Assembly: GCF_964204645.1 (NCBI RefSeq)
Contig: NC_134035.1
Span: 62,001 to 126,000 of the forward strand
Length of the DNA: 64,000 bases
Direction of reading: 5' to 3'
Origin: Tubulanus polymorphus
Taxonomy: Eukaryota > Nemertea > Palaeonemertea > Tubulaniformes > Tubulanidae
Positions 57,401-64,000 of the stretch are shown in pieces. Under the pieces are notes generated by a model. The model had not been told where the DNA came from and made no database searches. It saw nothing but the letters and a program-made list of their open reading frames with translations. The position numbers and the translations under genes were made by a program. Numbering within the stretch: the stretch's first letter is position 1; every line of letters starts with the position of its first letter.

Positions 57401-60400
57401 GAAAATACATTGATATCTAATAAACGATGATGAAATAATTTATTTGGTTGATTTTTGTTATACTTAATAAAATTGACATCCTACAGAATCTATATGTATA
57501 TAATCAATCACGTTATTAATTAGATTGATGTTTAAATTGCACAAATTATTCATGAACCCATGAAATAGGGTAAAATACATAAAACATCTAAATTTCTATT
57601 AAGAATAAGAAATATTGATATTGTTGAAGGCAATTTTGATTTACAGTTAAACTAGCTCATATAAGTAGTTATGACGATCATTAAGCTGATGACTTATCAT
57701 CCATATGACAATTTACACGCATTAAATTGAATTGGAAATACACAAATTGTGACTCAAAAATAGAGATGATTTCAGTAAAGTGATGAGGTGGGCATCATAT
57801 AATATTGCATTTAACTTCCTCGATCACATATAATGTTACAACAAACTGAATTTCACAATATCTACCTATCTTCTGTTGTCGACATGATGCTATATCCCTG
57901 ATTTTGAGCGTATAAATGACTAGCGCTAGACTTCTGAATGTCTCGCAGTTTTATCTTATGTCCTATATACATGTTTACAACAATATATACAGCTTGCTTA
58001 ATCTGTATCAGTTTTAGGTTAAAGCTTTAAAGTCCAAAACGACCGAACACAAAACACAAAACAGTATCCGCATAGTTCCAGCTATTTCAACGTATTTACA
58101 TTTCATGTATTGTTTGACATAAAAACGAGAACATTAATATCACAGTCACGCTGAAAATAATCTATCGGAGCCAGTTCATACAAACACTTCTTTCGCTCTA
58201 AACCCGGTAGTTGAATTAGAAAACTTTGTACCCGAGAATGGCGTCCAAAATCAGCCAATTCTGTCTATGTACATAATGCTTAAAATTGCATAAATTGCCG
58301 AGTTGAGAATCGGTTAAATTTTGCGAACAAACTTTGAGAATGGCCTCTTATCTAAGTCTAGATTCAAATCCGAACTGACAAATTTTGAACTGACCCAAGC
58401 CCTCTTAATTTAGGGTGATGTTTGTTAGGAATATTTACCTCGGGGTCCAACCTGTACGCATCTTAGCCGACGGGGCTCGAACTTTCTCATTCGTATTCTG
58501 GTCCTGACCACTTTCGAACATTGAGCGAATGTTTTTAAGATTTGGTACGGTGTCGATTCCATCGTCCTGTTTGTCGTCTTCTAAAAATTAGAGAAAATTC
58601 AAAACTCGTTGAAATAAAAGATCATTCATTATTTATATTCAACTTAACAACCATATACGACACGTATTGACAGTGAGAAAAAAATCATAAGTCAAGTGTG
58701 AGAGGTTGATTAGGGGAACAGGATGGAGCTACGAGATCTGAAAAATAGAAACAATGTTTATATATATACTAGATAGTGCTGCCATCTGTAGGTAACTATT
58801 GAAAGCACTGACTCACGCTAAGTAACCGTTGACTTTACCAACAGGTTATGTTAACATTTCAACTCAATTGTCACGAGCCATTTCTAAAACTGATTTATTG
58901 TCAAAAAACAGTTGAAACAATAAGAGAAGAGACCCTTTATTAGCAGCTAGGATGTAATGATTATGAGGAGAGTAGAATTTACACTAGAATCACAGTTGAA
59001 AACAGCTGATATCGATTGAGTTGAAATAGTTTTTCCACTGATAGGTTTATCTCTTGAACTGACTCTTACCAGTCGAGGTGTTGTCAGATTCTTTCACCGC
59101 TTTCTCAATCTCACAGCGCTGAATACGATAGAGATCTCGATACCAATTCTTAAATCCGTCCGAATTCATCTTCGCGACGGCCTCTTCAATAAATTGAAGA
59201 TCTTCGGCGTCTTGAGCGGCTTCTTGTTTCTGATTACCGCTCGCTGGTCGATCGTCTACGTTCAAACTGACTTTACGCTTTAAAAGTTGCTCTTTTTTAT
59301 TAGTATGAGACTGGGGTAGGGAATCATCGTCGAGACTGTATTTACGAGCCCATTCTTGACGTTTCTTTTCTAAATTCGGGTCGTCTTCCTGTTCAACAAA
59401 TTCATCGTACGTCTCTTCATTCTCATCATGAGAATTTTCTTCTGTCACCAAATCTGTCACTGGTTCTTTCACCGGTTCATCTGGTTCTGTCGCCAGTTCT
59501 TTCACCGGTTCTTCCAATTCAATGGTTACCGGTTCTTCTGGTTCTGTCTCCGGTTCTGTAACTGATTCTTCTGGTTCAACTGTTACTGGCTCTTCTGGCT
59601 CTGTCACGAGTTCTTTCATCGGTTCTGTCTCAAGTTCTGTGACTGGTTCTTCTCGTTGAACTGTTACTGATTCTTCAGGTTCTGTCTCTAGTTCTGTGAC
59701 TGGTTCTTCTGGTTCTGTCTCGAGTTCTGTGATTGGTTCTTCTGATTCTGTCTCTAGTTCTGTAACTGGTTCTTCTGGTTCAACTGTTACAATGTTTTCA
59801 TCATCGTGTTTAGGAATGCGTTTTTTGGAATGAGGGACCGGGGCTAGAACTAGCGAACCACCACTACTGGTACTATCAGTAGGTGACAATACATCCGTAT
59901 CATCAATCGGTAAATCATAGCAACTATTCAAATACTGTTCGTTTATAATACTTTGAATGCGTTTGTCTTCTTCGTTATCGTTTTCCGCATGAATCTCATC
60001 GACTTGCTCAGAATTTTCAGGGTTGTTCGCGGCGACGTGGAAACCGTCGTTATAAAATGCAACGGAGGAAGCGTGTTTGGTCTGAACGACTTCGGTCGGA
60101 CGATATCCATCATCGACATCGAGGATCATTTCGCATGAATTCGTACGCGGTATCTTCTTCTCTACGGTTTCATTCGGTGATGCATCATCTGTGTCTTCTG
60201 ATGTTTCCGAGTGTTTGTCTTCATTCACATCGTCATCTCGCATTTCGACTGGTTTGCAACAATCGTCGGAATCAGATTTTTGTTCATGGTGGATGTCTAC
60301 GACGACAGTAGTCTCGGACAGATCGTCCGCTCTCGGCGTTGATGGCGTATCATCATCCGTTTGACAGAGAGGAACAACAACGGCGCCGTCTACCGATTCG

Positions 60401-61617
60401 AGAGGCACGTTCCCGGTGGGAGATGTCAGAAATGCGTAGTCGGCAGATTCAGGTGTAGCGAGTGGTGGTAATATCGGAATGTCGAGGTGAGGATCGTCGT
60501 AACCTTCAGAGCCGAGATCGTCTGAGATGATCGATGATTCGAGCACGCACGATGAGACTGATTCCGGTTCGAAATCCGCGTATTTCACGTCGTCGACTTC
60601 ACTTTGCGTGGCTTGCATTAAAGTCGCGGCGTTTATAACGGTATTGTTCAGGTCGTCGAGGGCGGCTTCGATTAAACCGTTCTCATTCTCTTCGGTTATT
60701 GATGCGGGTGAAAGTTCCATAGGTTCAGGACTCGCCGGTTCGTCAGGAGGTGGAGGTGGTGGAGGCATATCTTCGATATTCGATAAATTATCGATTTCAT
60801 TCGCCATATTTGCCATGTGCTCGTGAGTCGAATCGCGAAAATTTGATTCTCTATTTTCATTCGATTCCGTGTCACGATGAAGACTAGATTCATTAATATT
60901 TCCATTGGAGCATGAAGCCTGCTGTTCATCATCGACTGAAACCTCAAGCGATGATCGCTTTTCGTCGCTTATCATATTTGTATCAACGATTACAGTTTCA
61001 GATTCAGCGTCTTGAACACCGTCTGGTTCAACTGGTTCCGTATCACCAGTTTCTGTGATTTCATCGAGTCCTGACATTTCTACTTTATCGTCGTGTTCAT
61101 TGACATTTTCAGACGTACTTTCTGCCTCATTTCGTTCTGACGTGTCATCGGATATTTCTACTTTATCTTCTGTGTGATGATTTTCAGGATTAAATTCAGT
61201 CAGATCGACAGGATCTGGAGGCTCATCTTCTGTCAACTGTGATGTCAGCACTTCAGTTTGACCTTCATCAGGTATAAGTACAGATTCTGTATTGATTTCA
61301 TGTTCCAATGGCGTCTGTTCCTGCGATTTTAAAGGTTCTAAATCCACCTGACCACATTTTTCGTTTATTCCATTTTCCTCGAGACAATTTTCCGTATCGT
61401 GATTTATACTTTTATGGTTTCTATGACTAGCATCATTAATTACATCACCGTTGTGTTCAATTCCATTTTCCTTCGACTTTTCTACTTCCGCCGACGTATC
61501 ACCGTTATGATTCTCGAAACCATTCACATCATTCACCTCCTCGTTTGTTATTTTTACCGAGGAGGACTGGCTCGATTCGAAAGTTTCAATCAAATCTGCG
61601 TTCTCCATTTCATCCAT
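48425..61617 (-). CDS. Long acidic protein with repeated 'VVR-D..LPP..AKF' modules (possible EPLIN/LIMA1 relative)
   Basis: Nine exons join in frame: 59070-61617, 58439-58580, 56166-56250, 53525-53851, 51810-52112, 51394-51573, 50200-50463, 48842-48998 and 48425-48720, giving about 1433 residues. The first exon encodes about 850 mostly disordered, Glu/Asp-rich residues with a 'PPPPPPPDEP' tract and degenerate 'EEPVTELETEP' repeats. Later exons carry a module of about 35 residues five times, e.g. 'RDPNVVRSDSIVEENMPP' then 'AKGLVARFRQME', and 'VRSDVIREADTNDVDVMP' then 'TRSLLAKFQA'. A truncated copy ('ERDPSIIRNEK') and a related 'VPNLKNIRSMFESG' also occur. The last faintly resembles EPLIN's 'LKMMFEKG', which is my only reason for suggesting an actin-binding LIMA1-type protein; no LIM domain follows. 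The start at 61617 is the first ATG after an acceptor that ends a 5' UTR intron. Introns are long (up to 2.7 kb) and hold repeats. Confidence 0.75.
49850..49955. repeat. Family B inverted-repeat element
   Basis: 'gggaccagtttcacagttct' near the left end and repeated 'aactgtggaactgggtcctg' at the right, with 'tgaatc' and 'agtctaga' between. It belongs to a family also seen near 36838-36998, 52190-52275, 54230-54445 and 55870-56095, all with 'ccagttccacagtt' type ends. Confidence 0.5.
50690..50845. repeat. 47-bp tandem repeat, about three copies
   Basis: Units containing 'catagtgacaattaaaactg' and 'gttaaagttaaccagtggat', in an intron of the acidic-repeat gene. The 'ggttaaagttaacc' core is itself palindromic and recalls family D ends. 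Confidence 0.8.
51659..51750. mobile_element. MITE-like element, family A
   Basis: Ends 'cacagttgcacaatcttagc' and 'agtcttcactgtgaaact', with internal 'gactggtct', as in the copies at 12685-12807 and 13144-13289. Located in an intron. Confidence 0.5.
52190..52275. mobile_element. MITE-like element, family B
   Basis: Left end 'ccaggatccagttcctcagt' mirrors right end 'actgtggaactggatccaga'. Short, intronic and non-coding. Confidence 0.55.
52505..52600. repeat. Two-copy tandem repeat of about 46 bp
   Basis: 'agccccgagggctatatgat' and 'tcccagtcacactaaaacta' occur twice in succession, in an intron. 'agccccgagggct' is partly palindromic. Confidence 0.7.
54297..54413. mobile_element. Near-perfect hairpin element inside a family B element
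   Basis: The left arm 'ggtattacctttaacccggg' is repeated in inverted form as 'cccgggttaaaggtaatact', with about 35 consecutive bases pairing and one mismatch. The outer ends 'gggcccggttttatag' and 'gtaaaaccagaccctga' also pair imperfectly. Flanking sequence at 54230-54296 and 54414-54445 carries family B ends, so one element appears inserted in another. Confidence 0.7.
55654..55870. mobile_element. Two adjacent MITE-like copies, family D
   Basis: First copy about 55654-55788 ('gctgcagttgcccaaaagtt' ... 'taaccaacttttgagcaacc'); second, shorter copy from 55789 ('ggctgcagttactctaaagt'). Both match the element at 1119-1245. Confidence 0.6.
56603..57003. repeat. 40-bp minisatellite, ten near-identical copies
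   Basis: Units containing 'atcctcctaaaatctcactc' then 'gaatatctatcatttcaatc'. Only one unit differs visibly (attctcc). It lies in the intron between exons 58439-58580 and 56166-56250. Confidence 0.93.
57721..57790 (+). repeat. Second copy of the dispersed repeat at 735-835
   Basis: 'ttgaattggaaatacacaaa' ... 'agagatgatttcagtaaag', a diverged direct copy of the segment near the window start. Confidence 0.5.
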
Positions 61618-64000
61618 GATTCTCTCTTTCCCTACCAATTATTTGACGTCTTATTCTGTAAAGAGAAATGAAAAAACAAAATGACTAGGTTTCCACATAC
61701 CGGGTTTACACTGGGTTTAGTACCGTACGATTCTGAAAAAATAACAATAACTTTTAACTTTCTAAGAAAAGAAAAATGGACCCGAATTCGCGGAGGTCTT
61801 TCATATAAACAAGGCAAGCAGTCAGAGATTGTTTTACAACGTTTGTTCGCAGATGAAAGTTGAGAATAACCTTTAGAGAAAATAAAACACCTGCTGCTGG
61901 TAGTTAGAGATACACGTATATATACGAGAACAACAAAGACAAAGATGAACCCTCTTCATCTTCATCTTCATTTTCATCTTCATCTTCATCCATATGGAAT
62001 TTAGGATGCTTTCTTATCTGACGAAATTTCTTCACATTCCGGAAACGAAAGCGAGTGTATCTCATCCTCTGAAGATAATCCATCCTTAATCTCTATTGGG
62101 ATTAACAAATGGCTGCTGCCGGTATTGAACTGTTCTTACTCAATAATCCACATTCTATACCAGACTCCGCTAAACCTATTTATTACTCACACAACCAAAT
62201 ATTCTCAGCAAATTCTGAGAAAGCATTCCAAAAAATATCCACCTGATATTCAAAAACTGCATCTCTGGCAGCATTTATATCCTAAAATCTAATGTCCCTC
62301 ATGACAAGCGACGACTTAACTAATCCATCTCTATGAGGAGTAAATGTAATTTTGTTGTTGATAAAATAATTCCTGAATGAATTAAACAGTATCTAATCTT
62401 ACAACACCCGGGCCCAGTCGGGCCAGGCCCGGTTTCAAAGTTGTCCAGTCGCAGAAGTTTACGGCTATAGGAAATTTACAGAAGGATGAAATAATGTCCT
62501 AACGAGGAATTTCAGACCTAGTAAATGACTATGAGATATAGAATGATTTCTTAAAGAAATTGATAATGATCCCAATAAATACCTTAGAAAAACAGCCTGT
62601 TATAATCCAACAGAAGAGAAAAGCCGCCCCAACTGTCCAGCAGTAGGTGATAGAAATGATTGAAACTGAGAGCTACAGTCAGCGCCACGAGTGAGGGAGG
62701 ACTGTGAGTCAGAGAGAGAGAGAGGGGGAAGGGATTCTCTGCAGTATTACCTAGTCTCTATTTTTATACACACAACAGATACTGATTCTACAGACTGCGC
62801 CGTAATGAGGCCACAAATATGCACGTAAAACTCATAACAATAAATCTGCCAACAAATACGTTACAATTCACCAGTTTCTGTGAATCTCTTCACAATTACA
62901 ACGATTTATGCTCTAAACTTCTTAGAATCGCTGAGATGATCTTATCAAAAACTACAAACATGGAAATCTGGTTCACCAGTTCGAATAAATGATGGAATTT
63001 TACTTACGATTCCCGATACAATCCGATACAATCCGATACAGTTAGAATAGCAGCTGGTATAACCATCAATACTAACACGTATTGTCAGTTCTAATAACAA
63101 TATTGTTTTTTTTTATACTATCTATGTCGGGTATTAATCGCTAACAATAATTGTGTTCGATATAAAATAATCGGATAACTGCGTGTCTGGTCGCTACGGG
63201 TGATAATAGTGCGTCGTCTGTCCGGTCGGTCGCGGCCACTAGGAGCGGGTAATCACGTCTTCTGCCGCTGATAATCCGAAGTAACTGCGCAAATGGAACA
63301 GCACCACCCTTGATACCACTGCAGCAACGACAATATATATATTTATCTAATTATATATTCAATAGATCTTAAAGCAATATATACACAATATATATATATA
63401 TATGCATCTAAATATATGATACTTCACACTTCATACGTTCATCAGTTTTATATTAGATGATTTTTGTATAGTTGAAAAAGTGATGCTAGCTTTTTCGTAC
63501 AGCGTTCTATGACGTTTCTATGATGTATATTTGATATAGTTTTCACTAAAGGCACAACGTGTAGCCATATATATATATATATATATTATACACATATAAC
63601 GTGCGCGGTGCGGTGTTCATAGCTATATTTATATATACACGAATATGTGATTGAATCCGATTCAAGTTTTCAGAAAGTTCAGGCTTCTTTTAAAAGATGT
63701 AGACGACCATCTTCGGGAAGACACAAAATGATGTTGTTACCGCGGTTTCACCGCGTAAGGTTGCCGGATGATTTTCCACCGGTGTAAAATGTCGAGCGCA
63801 ACTTAAACGCACATAATTGAAATCAGTGTAATTAATTCATGAAGTTCCTCCTGTTAGTGATTTGGTATTAATTCATTCATCCATGAATTCAACTGCTACA
63901 GATAAACACCATCTAACACTAAACATCGACGATATATTAATGAGTTCCTTATAGCGGATTCAGCAGTATATCACATAGCAATCACTCGCAGGCATCCGAT
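61618..64000. other. 5' UTR and probable promoter side of the acidic-repeat gene
   Basis: On the minus strand the first coding exon is preceded by an acceptor (TTTACAG) near 61653, so at least one upstream non-coding exon should lie in this stretch; I could not place it. Simple sequences include CTTCAT hexamers near 61950-61990, a GA run near 62705-62725, 'ccgatacaat' triplets near 63008-63040 and (TA)n tracts near 63340-63405 and 63568-63590. No other gene was recognised. Confidence 0.4.

Overview
This is a 64 kb piece of a gene-dense animal genome. Coding segments are broken by short GT-AG introns, AATAAA signals follow several genes, and the proteins are metazoan families: an LGR-type 7TM receptor with CUB, C-type lectin, LDLa and LRR modules, an atypical haem-domain guanylate cyclase of the insect Gyc-89D type, a THAP protein, a DENND2-type Rab GEF and METTL1. 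The GRL101-like receptor and the Gyc-89D-like cyclase point to a non-vertebrate bilaterian. A lophotrochozoan such as a mollusc is my best guess, but it is an inference. Exons were joined by eye from reading frame, splice consensus and family resemblance; there is no transcript support.

Layout: 1.8-3.5 kb (-) METTL1 tRNA m7G methyltransferase in six exons. 3.5-8.1 kb intergenic, with four minisatellites. 8.1-9.2 kb (+) single-exon rhodopsin-like GPCR. 10.7-16.7 kb (-) atypical soluble guanylate cyclase in twelve exons plus one alternative exon. 18.7-25.8 kb (+) large CUB/C-type lectin/LDLa/LRR/7TM receptor. 28.2-38.6 kb (-) DENND2-like protein. 38.7-42.1 kb a repeat-rich spacer with a foldback element and a 98%-identical inverted pair. 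42.6-44.4 kb (+) THAP-domain protein. 48.4-61.6 kb (-) long acidic protein with a repeated 'VVR-D...LPP...AKF' module, possibly related to EPLIN/LIMA1. The window ends in non-coding sequence that probably holds its 5' UTR and promoter.

The genes do not form a pathway: two are candidate surface receptors, one makes cGMP, one is a Rab exchange factor, one modifies tRNA, one probably binds DNA and one may act on the cytoskeleton.

Three things stand out. First, two equal-length, homologous, neighbouring exons in the cyclase catalytic domain are separated by only 39 nt and must be mutually exclusive. Second, minisatellites, each with its own unit, fill introns of the cyclase and DENND2 genes and produce long spurious ORFs; others lie in frame inside DENND2 exons. 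Third, the THAP gene has a tandemly duplicated 90-nt exon with a probable third, decayed copy. Several families of short inverted-repeat elements (MITE-like) recur across the window.
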